In this document: one piece after another, positions 10,997 to 29,984 of the stretch
How the letters are laid out: each line of letters opens with the position of its first letter
Position numbering within the stretch: position 1 is the stretch's first letter
From: Anaeramoeba ignava
Taxonomy: Eukaryota; Metamonada; Anaeramoebidae
Assembly (NCBI GenBank): GCA_028826165.1
Contig: JAPDFW010000056.1
Span: 124,001-188,000 of the forward strand
DNA length: 64,000 bases
Direction: 5' to 3'
Notes under the pieces: model-generated
What the model was told of the DNA's origin: nothing
Database searches by the model: none
Seen by the model: only the letters and a program-made list of their open reading frames with translations
Program-made: the position numbers and the translations under genes

Positions 10997-13900
10997 ATGG
11001 CAAATATTTTACCAACACTTGAAATTCAATCAGATGATTCAGATAATACAGAAAATCCAGAAAATTTAGAAACAAAACCTTGGTTAAATTTGGTTTCAAT
11101 TAATGTAGATCGTCAACCAGTGAAATTTAATGAAGAAAGACCTTGTAAATATAAATATAAATATAAATATAAATATAAATATAAATATAAATATAAATAT
11201 AAATATAAATATAAATATAAATATAATTATAAATATAATTATAAATATAAATATAAATATAAATATAAATATAAATATAAATATAAATATAAATATAAAT
11301 ATAAATATAAATATAAATATAAATATAAATATAAATATAAATATAAATATAAATATAAATATAAATATAAATATAAATATAAATATAAATATAAATAAAT
11401 ATAAATATAAATATAAATATAAATATAAATATTATAAATATAAACATAAATATAAATATAAATATAAATATAATTATAAAATATAAATCAAAATATAAAT
11501 ATAATTATGAATATAAATATAAATATAATTATAAATATAAATATAAATATAAAATAAATATAAATATAAATATAAATATAAATATAAATATAAATATCAA
11601 TATAAATATAAATATAAATATATAAATATAAATATAATTATAAATATAATTATAAATATAAATATAAATATAAATATAAAATATAAATATAAATCAAAAT
11701 ATAAATATAATTATGAATATAAAAATATAAATATAAATATAAATATAAATATAAATATAAATATAAATATAAATATAAATATAAATATAAATATAAATAT
11801 AAATATAAATATAAATATAAATATAAATATAAATATAAATATAAATATAAATATAAATATAAATATAAATATAAAATATAAAATATAAAAATATAAATAT
11901 AAATATAAATATAAATATAAATATAAATATAAATATAAATATAAATATAATTATAATTATAAATATAAATATAAATATAAATATTTTTTTCTTTTTAATT
12001 TTATTAGATACAATTGGTAGATCTCCAGATAATTTACTTAAAATTAATGACCCATCAGTTAGTCGTTATCATTGCAGTATTTTTAAGAAAATTAGTTCAT
12101 CAAATGAAAAAGGATTTACTGTTGGAATCAAAGATTTTTCAACTCATGGAACTTTTGTCAATAATAAAGTTTATATTTTAATTTATATTTTAATTTATAT
12201 TTTAATTTATATTTTAATTTATATTTTAATTTATATTTTAATTTATATTTTAATTTATATTTTAATTTATATTTTAATTTATATTTTAATTTATATTTTT
12301 ATTTATATTTTAATAGATAATTGGTAAAAATAATCAAACTATTTTAATTCCAAATGATACAATCCGAATAGCAAATATAGCAGAATTTCTTTTTATTGAT
12401 AATAAACCTGTTGAAAATAATACCGATAAAGTAATTTTAAAAATTCCAAATTCGAAAATTTTAAAAATTTTAAAAATTTTAAAAATTCCATTTTCTTTTT
12501 ATTAAATTAATTTTTATCCAATTTTTGATTTAATTAAATTTAGTGCGAAATTTTTGATCATTACGATATTCGAGATACCATAGGATCGTAAAAATATTAA
12601 ATATATAAAAATATTGTGAATTTGGAATATAATCTAAAAGGAAATATTGAAAATTTAAATTTAAATTTAAATTTAAATTAATTTTATTTTAGTGGTCAAT
12701 TCGCAACAGTTAAAGTAGCTTATGAAAAAACAAAAGGTGATAAATATGCTGTTAAAATTATTGATAAAGCTAAGTTTATTGGTCCATTAGTAATTTTTCA
12801 TATTGAAAAAAAAATATATATAGAAATGAAAAATTAATAAGAATTACAAATTATTTGGTTTTTGTTTTTTTTGAATTATATTAATAGAGTAGTTTGAATT
12901 CTTCTGAAAAATTAATGATTGAAATTGAATTATTGAAGAAAATTGAACATCCAAATATTGTTTCTATTAAGGATTTTTATGAATCTAAAAGATTTCTTTA
13001 TATTGTTCTTGAATTGTATTTAATAAAATATTCAAAAATAATATTAAATAATAAAATATTCAAAATAATTTAATAAAATATTCAAAATAATTTAATAAAA
13101 TATTCAAAAATAATATTAAATAATAAAATATTCAAAAATAACATTAAATAATAATATATTCAAAATAATATTAAATAATAAAATATTCAAAATAATATTA
13201 AATAATAAAATATTCAAAATAATTTAATAAAATATTCAAAAAATAATATTAAATAATAAAATATTCAAAATAATATTATATTCAAAAATAATTTAATAAA
13301 ATATTCAAAAATAATATTAAATAATAAAATATTCAAAAATAATATTAAATAATAAAATATTCAAAATAATTTAATAAAATATTCAAAATAATTTAATAAT
13401 AAAATATTCAAAATAATAATTTAATAATATAATATCCAAAATAATAATTTAATAATAAAATATTCAAAATAATTTAATAATAAAATATTCAAAAATAATA
13501 TTAAATAATAAAATATTCAAAATAATTTAATAAAATATTCAAAAATAATAAAATATTCAAAATAATATTAAATAATAAAATATTCAAAAATAATATTAAA
13601 TAATAAAATATTCAAAATAATATTAAATAATAAAATATTCAAAATAATATTAAATAATAAAATATTCAAAATAATATTAAATAATAAAATATTCAAAATA
13701 ATAATATATTCAAATATTCAAAAATAATTTAATAAAATATTCAAAATAATATTAAATAATCAAATATTCAAAATAATATTAAATAATAATATATTCAAAT
13801 ATTCAAAATAATAAAATATTCAAAATAATTTAATAAAATATTCAAAATAATATTAAATAATAATATATTCAAAATAATATTAAATAATCAAATATTCAAA

Positions 13901-16583
13901 AATAATATTAAATAATAAAATATTCAAAATAATATTAAATATTCAAAATAATATTAATTTAATAAAATATAAAATATTTAGGATGTCAGGAGGAGATTTA
14001 CTAAAGAGAGTTAATGATAAAGATAAGTATACTGAAAATGAAGCAAAAATAGTTATGAAACAATTATTAAATGTTATCGAATATTTACATTCAAAAAAAA
14101 TTGCACATAGAGATTTAAAGGTATATTTTTTAAAAGCAAATTTAAAAAAGAAGTTTTATTGTTATTAAATTTTGAATAAATTTCAAAACAATTAAAGCTT
14201 GAGAATATTTTAATGGCTAGTAAAAATGATGATACTACAATTAAAGTTACTGATTTTGGAGTATCAAGAATAATTGGAGAAAAAGGATTAATGTCAACTC
14301 TTGCTGGAACTCCTCATTATACTGCACCTGAAATATTTAAACATGCATATGAAAAAGGATATGGATTAGAATGTGATTATTGGTCTTGTGGAGTGATTTT
14401 ATATATTTTGTAATCTATTTAAATTTAATTAATTTAAAAATAAATAATTTAAAAATAATTAATTTAAAAATAATCAATCCAAAAATAATTAATTTAAAAA
14501 TAATTAATCTAAAAACAATCAACCCAAAAATAATCAACCTAAAAATAATTAATCTAAAAATAATTAATTCAAAAATAAATAATCTAAAAATAATTAATTT
14601 AAAAATAATCAATCTAAAAATAAATAATTTAAAAATAAATAATCTAAAAATAATTAATCTAAAAATAATTAATTTAAAAATAATCAATTTAAATATAATC
14701 AATCTAAAAACAATTAATTTAAAAATAATCAATTTAAATATAATCAATCTAAAAACAATTAATTTAAAAATAATTAATCTAAAAATGATTAATTCAAAAA
14801 TAATTAATTTAAAAATAAATAATTTAAAAATAATTAATTTAAAAATAATTAATTTAAAAATAATTAATTTAAAAATAAATAATCCAAAAATAATTAATCC
14901 AAAAATAAATAATCCAAAAATAATTAATCTAAAAATAATCAATTTAAAAATAATTAATCTAAAAATAATTAATCTAAAAATAAATAATTTAAAAATAAAT
15001 AATCTAAAAATAATTAATCTAAAAATAATCTAAAAATAAATAATTTAAAAATAAATAATTTAAAAATAAATAATCTAAAAATAAATAATTTAAAAATAAA
15101 TAATTTAAAAATAAATAATTTAAAAATAATTAATTTAAAAATAATTAATCTAAAAATAATTAATCTAAAAATAATTAATTTAAAAATAATCCAAAAATAA
15201 TCAATTTAAATATAATAATCTAAAAATAATTAATCTAAAAATAATTTAAAAATAATCCAAAAATAATTAATCTAAAAATGATTAATTTAAAAATAAATAA
15301 TCTAAAAAAAATTAATCTAAAAAAATTAATTTAAAAATAAATAATTTAAAAATAATTTAAAAATAAATAATTTAAAAATAATTTAAAAATAAATAATCTA
15401 AAAATAAATAATCTAAAAATAATTAATTTAAAAAAATAATTTAAAAATAAATAATTTAAAAATAATTAATTTAAAAATAATTAATCTAAAAACAATCAAC
15501 CCAAAAATAATCAACCTAAAAAATAATCAACCTAAAAATAAATAATTTAAAAATAAATAATCTAAAAATAATTAATTTAAAAATAAATAATTTAAAAATA
15601 ATTAATTTAAAAATAAATAATCTAAAAATAATTAATTTAAAAATAATTAATTTAAAAATAAATAATCTAAAAATAATCAATTTAAATATAATCAATTTAA
15701 ATATAATCAATCTAAAAATAAATAATCTAAAAATAATTAATCTAAAAATAATTAATCTAAAAATAATCTAAAAATAAATAATTTAAAAATAAATAATTTA
15801 AAAATAAATAATCTAAAAATAATCTAAAAATAATCCAAAAATAATTAATCTAAAAATAATTAATTTAAATAGAGTTTCTGGAATTATGCCTTTTTGTGAA
15901 GAAAATGAAAAACATTTAGTTCAAAAAATTACAGATGGTGATTTAAAATTTTCAAAAAACTTCGAGGGTGTTTCTAAAGAAGGTTTATTGATTAATTAAT
16001 AATATTCATTTCAAAAAAAAAATGAAAGAAAGAATCAATTTATAAAAATTTATATTTTTCAATTCTTTTCATTTATTTAGCAATTGATTTAATTAAAAAA
16101 TTTTTAACTGTTGATCCAACAAAGAGAATTACACCATATGAAGCATTAAAACATCCTTGGTTTAAAGAATCAAATCAAGAAAAAAAAGAAAATCAAAAAA
16201 AAGAATCAAATCAAAATCAAGAAGAAAAAAAAGAAAATCAAGAGAAAACTGAATCAATAACTCAATCAATAAGTGAACCAATAACATTAGAAAAAGAAAA
16301 TGAAGATAAATCAAAATCAAAATCAAAATCAAAATCAAAATCAAAATCAAAATCAAAATCAAAATCAAAATCAAAATCAAAATCAAAATCAAAATCAAAT
16401 TCAAAATCAAATTCAAATTCAAAATCAAATTCAAATTCAAAATCAAAATCAAAATCAAATTCAAAATCAAAATCAAATTCAGAAAATGAAAATTCAAATT
16501 CAGATTCAGAAAATAAAAAGAGAAAAAAAGAAAAAAAGAAAAAAAGAAAAAGTTCAAGAAAAAGAAAAGAAAAACAAAAATAA
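10997..16583 (+). CDS. Chk2/Rad53/Cds1-type checkpoint kinase, FHA + kinase (10 exons)
   Basis: Ser/Thr kinase of the DNA-damage checkpoint. Exons: 10997-11144, 12008-12168, 12317-12430, 12544-12587, 12693-12789, 12888-13015, 13982-14120, 14198-14409, 15873-15982, 16081-16583. All junctions are GT/AG with matching phases. The product is 551 residues (human Chk2 543). The FHA domain (about 45-150) has TIGRS, SRYHC and STHGTFVNN, the phosphothreonine-binding marks. The kinase domain (about 160-425) has [21 protein letters not shown] joined to LENIL across an intron, [16 protein letters not shown] and [13 protein letters not shown]. The tail is a long SK/SN repeat plus a basic [18 protein letters not shown] nuclear-type signal. 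No SQ/TQ cluster is seen before the FHA; one TQ lies in the tail. Coding DNA is only 1656 of 5587 bp; the rest is satellite-filled intron. Confidence 0.93.
11145..11990. repeat. 6-bp satellite ATAAAT filling Chk2-like intron 1
   Basis: The intron starts GTAAATATAAATATAAAT, so the repeat begins inside the 5' splice signal. It runs about 845 bp. The repeat keeps the exon 1 frame open as (YK)n, which explains a long spurious frame. Confidence 0.95.
12169..12316. repeat. 12-bp satellite that is the whole of Chk2-like intron 2, unit TTTATATTTTAA
   Basis: The 148-bp intron is about 12 copies of one 12-mer. The 5' splice site (GTTTATATTTTAATTTATAT) and the 3' end (ATATTTTAATAG) are both the repeat with one or two changed bases. 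Confidence 0.95.
13016..13979. repeat. Satellite filling Chk2-like intron 6 (AAATATTCAAAATAAT type)
   Basis: About 960 bp of interleaved AAAATATTCAAAATAA and TATTAAATAAT units. The intron begins GTATTTAATAAAATATTC and ends TATTTAG. Confidence 0.93.
14412..15870. repeat. 15-bp satellite filling Chk2-like intron 8, unit AAAAATAATTAATTT
   Basis: About 1.46 kb with C/T variants (aatct, aatcc, aattt) and 12-bp variants. The 15-bp period gives spurious frames reading INLKI on one strand and FKLII on the other. It separates LYIL from VSGIMPF of the kinase domain. Confidence 0.95.
16310..16480 (+). repeat. Coding 6-bp repeat TCAAAA in the kinase tail
   Basis: About 28 copies, encoding (SK)n and (SN)n in frame. 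The hexamer period preserves the frame, so length can vary without breaking the kinase. Confidence 0.9.
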
Positions 16584-16824
16584 ATCAAATTCTGATCAAA
16601 CAAAAGAAAAAAAAAAGAAAACAAAAAAACCAATAAAAAGACTAAAAAGAAGAAGTACATCAAGATATAAACTTAGAAAATCATATCCAAGTAGTTCAGA
16701 TTAAATTAATAAAATAAAAATAAATTAATAATAATAGAAAAAAGGAGAAAAAAAAATTTTTTTAAAGAAGGAAAATTTGACACTTTTTTTTCAAATAAAA
16801 AAAGCAAAAAAAAAATAAAATTGA

Positions 16825-16857
16825 AAAATTATTTTTTCATTTTTTTCTTTTTCATTT
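16825..16857 (+). promoter_or_regulatory. T-rich upstream element (DOCK gene)
   Basis: AAAAATTATTTTTTCATTTT followed by TTTCTTTTTCATT, ending 27 bp before the DOCK ATG at 16884. Same composition and order as the elements at 10941 and 51531. Confidence 0.45.
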
Positions 16858-16883
16858 TTTTTTTGCTTTTAAAAAAATTAAAA

Positions 16884-19800
16884 ATGTCTTATATATGGCA
16901 ACAAACAGAAAAAATTGGAGTTGGAAGATTTAGATTTAAATCCACAAACGAAACACATCTTGAAATTGATCTTGGAGACAGATTATTAATAAGAGAAGAA
17001 TATCCAAATTGGTTTCGAGGAAAAAACATTTCTACGAATAAAATAGGGATTTTCCCACAAAATTGTGTAGTAATTGTTGATGAAGAAATGGGGAAAAATT
17101 TATTAACAACTGAAAAACCAGAATTCAATCCAATTCTTGAAGCAAATGAAATTATAATTGAAACTAACTATGCAATTCGATATTTTCGCTCTTTATTGGA
17201 TAATCTCTGCAATCAACGCAATTTTCGCAAGTTTGATGAGCTAAAAATATCGATATTTACTTTGATGCAACTTCAACATTCATTTGCTAATTGTTTTGAT
17301 ACTTCCAAAAATAAAGAAAATAAACAAAGAGTAAACACTTTAGATATTGGGACTGAATCGAACAGAACAAAAGTCAAAGAAATGGAATATTTAAAGAAGA
17401 AGATGATTTCAACAATTGATTCAGCAAGAAAGAAGCTTGAACTTCCAACGATTCCTCGTGATAAAAACGGGATTGCTTTGAATGAAAATAATACGGATTT
17501 TATTACGCTTTTTGAGAGATATTGGGAAGTCAATCCTGTTGCTGATGAAATTAGTCCCCAGGGAGACCAGAAATCTCATCTTGCTGTGCAATCGCAAGGT
17601 GAACAGGAAGACTTGAATCAGAATACTCAGATACTTATGGATTTTGATACTGCAATTGTTCAAATTGGCAGTCCTGCTGAAGTTCAGTTTTTTCTTTATA
17701 CTTATAAAAATAATCAAAAGTTAACTGAAAGTTATGTTTTGACTATTGAAAAAGGTGGAATGCATCAAGATATTAATCTTCATGGGAAGTTGAAGACTGT
17801 TTTCAAGAGTAAGAATTTAAAAATGAATTTAAAAATAAATTTAAAAATGAATTTAAAAATGAATTTAAAAATAAATTTAAAAATGAATTTAAAAATGAAT
17901 TTAAAATGAAATTTAAAAATGAATTTATAATGAATTTATAATTAAATTTATAATTAAATTTATAATTAAATTTATAATTAAATTTAAAATGAATTTAAAA
18001 TTAAATTTAAAAATAAATTTAAAAATGAATTTAAAAATAAATTTAAAAATAAATTTAAAATTAAATTTAAAAATAAATTTAAAAATGAATTTATAATGAA
18101 ATTTATAATGAATTTAAAAATGAAATTTAAAAATGAATTTAAAAATAAATTTATAATAAATTTAAAAATGAATTTAAAAATAAATTTAAAAATGAATTTT
18201 ATAATGAAATTTATAATAAAATTTATAATAAAATTTAAAATTAAATTTATAATTAAATTTAAAAATGAATTTATAATTAAATTTAAAAATGAATTTAAAA
18301 TGAAATTTAAAAATGAATTTATAATGAAATTTATAATTAAATTTAAAAATGAAATTTATAATGAATTTAAAAGTGGAATTTATAATTAATTTAAAAATGG
18401 AATTTAAAAATGGAATTTTATAATGAATTTAAAAATGAAATTTATTAATAAATTTAAAAATGAATTTTATAATGAAATTTATAATAAAATTTATAATGAA
18501 ATTTAAAATTAAATTTATAATAAAATTTAAAATGAATTTATAATAAAATTTATAATGAAATTTATAATGAAATTTATAATTAAATTTAAAAATATAAAAC
18601 TCTTTATTAGATATTACATACAATGATATTCTTTCCGAACTTTATCTTGTTTGTAGAATTCTAAGAGTAGGACCTATGCTTATTGATGAAAAATCAATGA
18701 GAAAACATGAGAAAAAAGCACCACGCATTTATCGAAGACCATTTGGATGTGGGATATTAAGATTATCAAAACCATTCCTTCAAAGCATACAAAAGAAACC
18801 AAGAAATCAATCGATGGAAATTTACACATCAACATCTGAATTTAATTTCAGCAGACTTCATAAAATGGCGATTGAAAACGATACAAATGCAACTTGTTTA
18901 CAAAATTCTAGTGTGAAAATATTCCTTCAATTTTTTGTTGGAGATTATGAAGAAATTATACGCGCAGAAGAAAGTGAGAATTTTGAAGCAAATCTAGAAA
19001 ATAACGAATCAATCACAAGAATATCAGGATTCGGGACATGCGAAAAAATGCAATTTCCAGATATTGTTCTTCCTTCTTATGTTCGAAATGATTTTTACAT
19101 CACAGTTTATGGTGGAGAATTTCTTCAGGATCGCAAAAGAAGTGCGAAAAATATGCAATTGATGATGTGTGTGAGACGCAATGATTTTCGGTTTGAAGAT
19201 GAAATTGTCCCGAATTGTCTTTCTTTTGGAGGCGCTTCAGAAAAATTTTCTCGGTACATTAGCTATGTTTATTATCATAAAAACAACCCTGTTTGGGATG
19301 AGACTATCAAGATTGAACTTCCTACAGAGGAATATGAACAATGTCATCTTTATATTGAAGCAATTCATGCAACTACAAATGAGAAAAAGGAAAATAAACC
19401 TTTTGCTTTTGTTTTTGTTCCTCTTGTTACTTCTGAGCAAGCAATGATTTCTCAAGGTGATAAAAGTATCACTACTTATAAATTTCAGAAAAAGTTTTAT
19501 CAAGAAGATCCGAGATTTTATCTTCGGGAAACTGGGGATGATTTAAGGTTTATCAAGAATATTTAATTTAAAATATTTAATTTAATTAAAAATATTTAAT
19601 TCAAAATATTTAATTCAATTTAAAATATTTAATTTAAAATATTTAATTCAATTTAAAATATTTAATTCAAAATATTTAATTTAATTCAAAATATTTAATT
19701 TAATTTAAAATATTTAATTCAATTCAAAATATTTAATCTAATTTAAAATATTTAATTCAAAATATTTAATTTAAAATATTTAATTCAATTTAAAATATTT

Positions 19801-22800
19801 AATTTAAGAATATTTAATTTAATCCAAAATATTTAAACAAAATATTTAATTTAATTCAAAATATTTAATCCAAAATATTTAATTTAATTTAAAATATTTA
19901 ATTTAATTCAAAATATTTAATTTAAAATATTTAATCTAATTTAAAATATTTAATTTAAAATATTTAATTCAAAATATTTAATTTATTTAAAATATTTAAT
20001 TTAATTCAAAAATATTTAATTTTATTTAAAATATTTAATTTAATTCAAAAATATTTAATTTAATTCAAAAATATAAAAATATTGCTATTCAGCAAAAAAG
20101 CAAAATTGATTCCTAGAAAAGAATCAACCCATTTAAAAATCAATCTATGCTCTACACAACTAACTCAAGACGCAAACATAACAGCACTTCTTAAATGGAA
20201 AGACTCATCAGAAACATTGGGACAAATCTTAAAAGGAATAACATTTTCACCACCAGATGAAACAATCAAATTCATGCGAGAAATCCTGGATAAACTATTC
20301 ACAATTCTGGGAAGCGAACCAGCACCAAAGGAAAGCACACAAGAAGCAGTGCACGAAGCAATAGGATTCGTTGTTGGAATGATTAACGATAAAAGATTCA
20401 AAATGTTCACACCAATTTTAGTGGATTACATCAAAAATAGATTTGGAGAGGAATCGGCAGACACAACAACAGCACAAAAACCGTCTGAACAACTTATTGC
20501 AAGTCTGTCTCGTGTTCACATGCCAATTGTGACAGTCCTCAAAAAACAACTAAAGGGGATCGAACTTTATGAACGAAAAATATTATTGAATTCAATGAGA
20601 TCAATTGATTTTGCATTTCGGTTCATTGTGGCATCGTATCTCCTCAAACTGAGAATCGAAGGCAAAACTATTAACAAAAGCAGCGAGTTCGCGAGTGATG
20701 CCGCTCAGATCCTCGAGCAGATCATGGAGCTGATGTCCCGAAAAACACCCATTTGGATTAACGCAATTCAAGAAATGGCGTTGCGACATTTTCACGCGAT
20801 TATTTCTTCACTGTCCGTTGTTTTTACATCAACCGAGCTGACAGCATACATCATCAAGATCTTTGACTCTGTGCGAAGCGACGGGCCGAAGGGTATGAAT
20901 GTGGCGAAGTTGGAGCTTATAGCGGAGTTGATTCGTCGGGAGTTTGAAAATTTTCTAATTGAAGAATCAACAAGAAAACCGTTGCTTGAATCTTTTATAA
21001 AGCAGATCTCGAGACATTACAGACAATCTGACGAGGAGTTCCAGCTTTGTGCAGAAATTGCACTTGGTCTTGTGAAGCGGTTTTCATTGCAGATCCACGA
21101 CTCAGAGATTCATAACCAAGATGTACTTGTCAAATTTCCCGGACTGATTGTGGAATCACTGCGTTACAATGCCGAATTGGAGGAGTTGCAGATCACAGAA
21201 GCACTTGGAGCGCAAGAGAAACGTCTCCAACAGATTGCGCTTGGGAACATGCAACCGTCGCTTCTTGACATGGAGCCTATCAAGATGATCCACAAAATCA
21301 AATATCGGCGGACAATCACGAAAACATTTTTGACAACCGCACTTTTGGCAGCTTTTCAAGGACTCTCGACAAAGCAGATGGAGAATCTTCTCGCGCATGT
21401 TCGTGCACAAGAGAGCATGGAACCGGACGTGTTTGTGGAGGAGAGTCTAACGCTGTTGCTCGCGCTTCTTCATACGCCACTTTTTGAGAGCTGGGATTCA
21501 TTGACTTTATTAACATACCGCATTTGCTTCAAGACGTTACGGATGATTTTGAGTGTTTTATCAACAACCTCATCAGGCGTTGTTTTCAGCATAAATATTT
21601 GGGAGCGGTTCATAACGGCCGTAATTGATTTTATTAAGCTGCCGTTATTACAACTTGAAAATCATGTTTATTCACAATCCATAAATATTTTCGAATCTTT
21701 CGGCGACATGCGTCTTGGCGCAGCACAACTACTCCGCAAGGCCTGGCGCTTTCTGGGAGACAAGCAGTATTTGTTCCTCTCCTCGAAAACAAAGGAGTTT
21801 CTCGGTCTTGTTCTTCTCGGAAGCGAACCACTGCGCGCTCTTGGACTCGAACTTTATTATTCACTCGTTTTCCAGGAGTTCAAAAGCACTCAGGACTTCA
21901 TCCAGATAGAGCTCAGCACAGTCGATGTGATCTCTCAACTTATTCTCGAGGGAACATACCGCAAATTCAACACCCATTTCCTTTCCTATCTCGAGAAAAC
22001 CATATCAAAAGACCCTCACTTCGGCACAAAAGGTGCTGCTTTTGCAAAACAATTGCACAGGCTACTCGACTACATAACCCAGCTCAACCAGTTCCCTAAC
22101 ACACCGCTTTTCGAGGACGAACGTGCAGAGGCTCTTCTCCAAATTATAGACTACTTCAAGAAGACCAGGAAGATGTATATGTTCTCGAAATACTCCCACT
22201 ATCTCTGTGAGCTTCACGTCAAAAATAAACACTTTATTGAGGCCGCAAACACTCTTATATCAGTCATCGAACAGCTCCCTTGGTCTGATTCTCTTCTCGA
22301 AGACGAAATGAAAGTCGGTCAATTTTACTATCCAAAACATTCTTCTTCTTCAAGAAAAGAACATATTTATATGAATATCGTTGAGCTTTTTGATAAAGGC
22401 AAATATTGGGAAAAGGCGATCCAAATCACAAATATTTTGCGCGACCGTTTCCAAAATGAAACTTTTGAGTTTATCAAACTTGCTGATATTTTGTTGACAA
22501 AATCTGAAATGTATCAGAAAATTATTGATAATGAACGTTTTTTCTCAAGTTATTTTAGAGTCGGTTTTTTTGGCAATGGATTTCTTAATAACTCTTATTT
22601 TCATAATCAAGAGTTCATTTATCGTGGTGGTGAGCTTGAGCAGCTATCTGTTTTTATGGAGAATATAAAGAAGAAGTTTCCTTCTGCTCAAATTGGTTCC
22701 AATGATCCAACTGATGAGATTATCAAAGGTGATGGGATGTATATTCAAGTTGCTACTGTTGTTCCGAGTTGCCAAGAAGAGGTAATATTTTTAAATAATA

Positions 22801-23868
22801 TTTATTTAATATTTATTTAATATTTATAAATAATATTTATTTAATATTTAATATTTAATATTTATTTAATATTTATTTAATATTTATTTAATATTTATTT
22901 AATATTCATTTAATATTTATTTAATATTTATTTAATATTTATTTAATATTCATTTAATATTTAATATTTAATATTTAATATTTAATATTTATTTAATATT
23001 TAATATTTAATATTTAATATTTATTTAATATTTATTTAATATTTATTTAATATTTATTTAATATTTATTTAATATTTATTTAATATTTATTTAATATTTA
23101 ATATTTATTTAATATTTAATATTTATTTAATATTAAATATTTAATATTTAATATTTAATATTTAATATTTTTATTTAATATTTAAAATTTAATATTTAAT
23201 ATTTATTTAATATTTTTAAATAATATTTTTAATATTTATTTTAGATAAACGGAAAGAAAAAAGTTTTAAATCCTTTAATGAGTGAAAGAATCCAAAAATT
23301 CTATCAATTAGATAACATCAACGTTTTTTTATATTCTAAACCATTTAGAAAATCAAAAGAAAAAAGTGATAACGAATTTAAAGATCTGTGGTTGAAAAAC
23401 ACTTACCTTATAACAGATAAATCATTCCCAACAATTAAAAGAAGAACACTTGTAAAGGAAAAAATAATAGTAGAAATATCACCAGTTAAAAACGCAATTA
23501 AAAGTGTTCAAGAAAAAAATCATGAATTGCAAAATTTATTAAAAAAATATCAAGATTCTGATGGATCAAATATTTCCCCATTTTCTATGGCCCTAAATGG
23601 CGTTATAGATGCTGCAGTTAATGGTGGTGTTTTTAAATACAAAGACGCTTTTTTCGAAAATGAATTTGTTCAAAAAAATCAGGATAATTTTTCTCAATCT
23701 CAAATTTTAAAAAAAGCTTTGAAAAAACAACTTATGATTCTTGAATCTGGAATTGGACTTCATGCAAAGATTTGTCCTGATGATTTACGTCCATTCCATG
23801 AAAAAATGGAAACTTTCCTTGTTAAAATGAAGGATATTTTATTACCTTGTCTTCAAGAAAATTTTTAA
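16884..23868 (+). CDS. DOCK-family Rho/Rac guanine-nucleotide exchange factor (4 exons)
   Basis: Activates Rac/Cdc42-type GTPases at membranes. Exons: 16884-17808, 18611-19547, 20093-22781, 23245-23868; phases fit and the product is 1724 residues, as in DOCK1-5. An SH3 domain (about 1-75; GDRLLIREEYPNWFRG, GIFPQNCV) is followed by a helical region and then a C2-like DHR-1 domain near 450-605 (YITVYGGEFLQ, NPVWDETIKIELP, FAFVFVPLV). Next is a long armadillo-type helical region opening with INLCSTQLTQDANITALLKW. The C-terminal DHR-2 GEF domain runs from about 1310 to 1720 (SHYLCELHVKNKHFIEAA, KAIQITNILRDRF, NVFLYSKPF). NGVIDAAVNGGVFKYKDAFF holds the alpha-10 nucleotide-sensor loop. The in-frame TTG at 16821 is not the start; the ATG at 16884 fits the SH3. 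An N-terminal SH3 suggests an ELMO-type partner (DOCK-A/B). Confidence 0.95.
17815..18605. repeat. 12-bp satellite filling DOCK intron 1, unit AATTTAAAAATG
   Basis: The intron starts GTAAGAATTTAAAAATGAAT, so the repeat begins 5 bp from the exon. TTTATAATGAAA variants dominate the 3' half. Confidence 0.93.
19560..20080. repeat. Satellite filling DOCK intron 2 (AATATTTAATTTAATTCAAA)
   Basis: About 520 bp of a variable-length unit built on AATATTTAAT. It lies between the DHR-1 exon and the exon that opens the armadillo region. Confidence 0.92.
22790..23240. repeat. 11-bp satellite filling DOCK intron 3, unit ATTTATTTAAT
   Basis: The intron begins GTAATATTTTTAAATAATAT and ends TTATTTTAG; its 463 bp are almost only this repeat. 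It interrupts the DHR-2 domain. Confidence 0.93.
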
Positions 23869-24135
23869 TTTTCTAATTCAAATTTTTTAATTCAAATTTT
23901 TTTAATTAAAAAAACAAAAAAGAAAATAAAAAAGAAATAAAATTTATTTTTAATTATTATTTTTTATTTAAGAAAATTCATTCAAAAAGAAGAAAAAAGA
24001 AGAAAAAAAGAAGAAAAAAAGAAAGAAGAAGAATAAATCAAAATTAATTTAATAATAATTAATTCAAAATCATAATTAATTATTTATTATTAAATTATTA
24101 TTTTGATTTTATATTTTTTTTTTTCAAATTATAAT

Positions 24136-29758
<5,623 letters not shown>

Positions 29759-29834
29759 TTAAAAAAAAAAAAATTAAATTAAAAATGAAAAATGAAAAAT
29801 TAAAAATAATAATTTTTCTCTTTTTCAAAAGAAA

Positions 29835-29980
29835 ATGTCTTCAATTCAAAATTATTAATTAAATATCATTTTTGAACATGCACAAATTTTAGTTTGAAAT
29901 ATTTTAAAAAAGGTATTCAAAGTGTTTTAAAGAAGTAATCTAGGACCAAAAGGAACAATAAAAAATAAATATAATAAAAT
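29835..29980 (+). pseudogene. Decayed 5' exon relic of the CCT6 chaperonin gene
   Basis: Begins with an ATG in a normal position (MSSIQN) and carries recognisable CCT N-terminal pieces, EHAQILV, GIQSVLK and SNLGPKGTIK. They are broken by two in-frame stops (TAA and TGA between 29835 and 29915). A one-base shift also separates GIQSVLK (ending near 29929) from SNLGPKG. The next conserved block of CCT6 (the GDIKLTKDGN nucleotide-binding strand) was not found anywhere in 29980-31555. The piece lies head to head with the GCKIII kinase. Confidence 0.65.
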
Positions 29981-29984
29981 AACC

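Noticed and set aside
10997-11486. Long (YK)n / (IN)n / (IY)n open frames
   Set aside because: They are the ATAAAT hexamer satellite of Chk2-like intron 1 read through; splicing at 11144/12008 gives a normal FHA domain.
14380-15033. Open frames of 175-217 codons reading NLKII or FKLII
   Set aside because: Products of the 15-bp satellite in Chk2-like intron 8; no start, no domain, both strands open.
16821-16883. N-terminal hydrophobic signal (KNYFFIFFFFIFFLLL) for the DOCK protein
   Set aside because: It begins at TTG and is the T-rich leader; the ATG at 16884 starts the SH3 domain.
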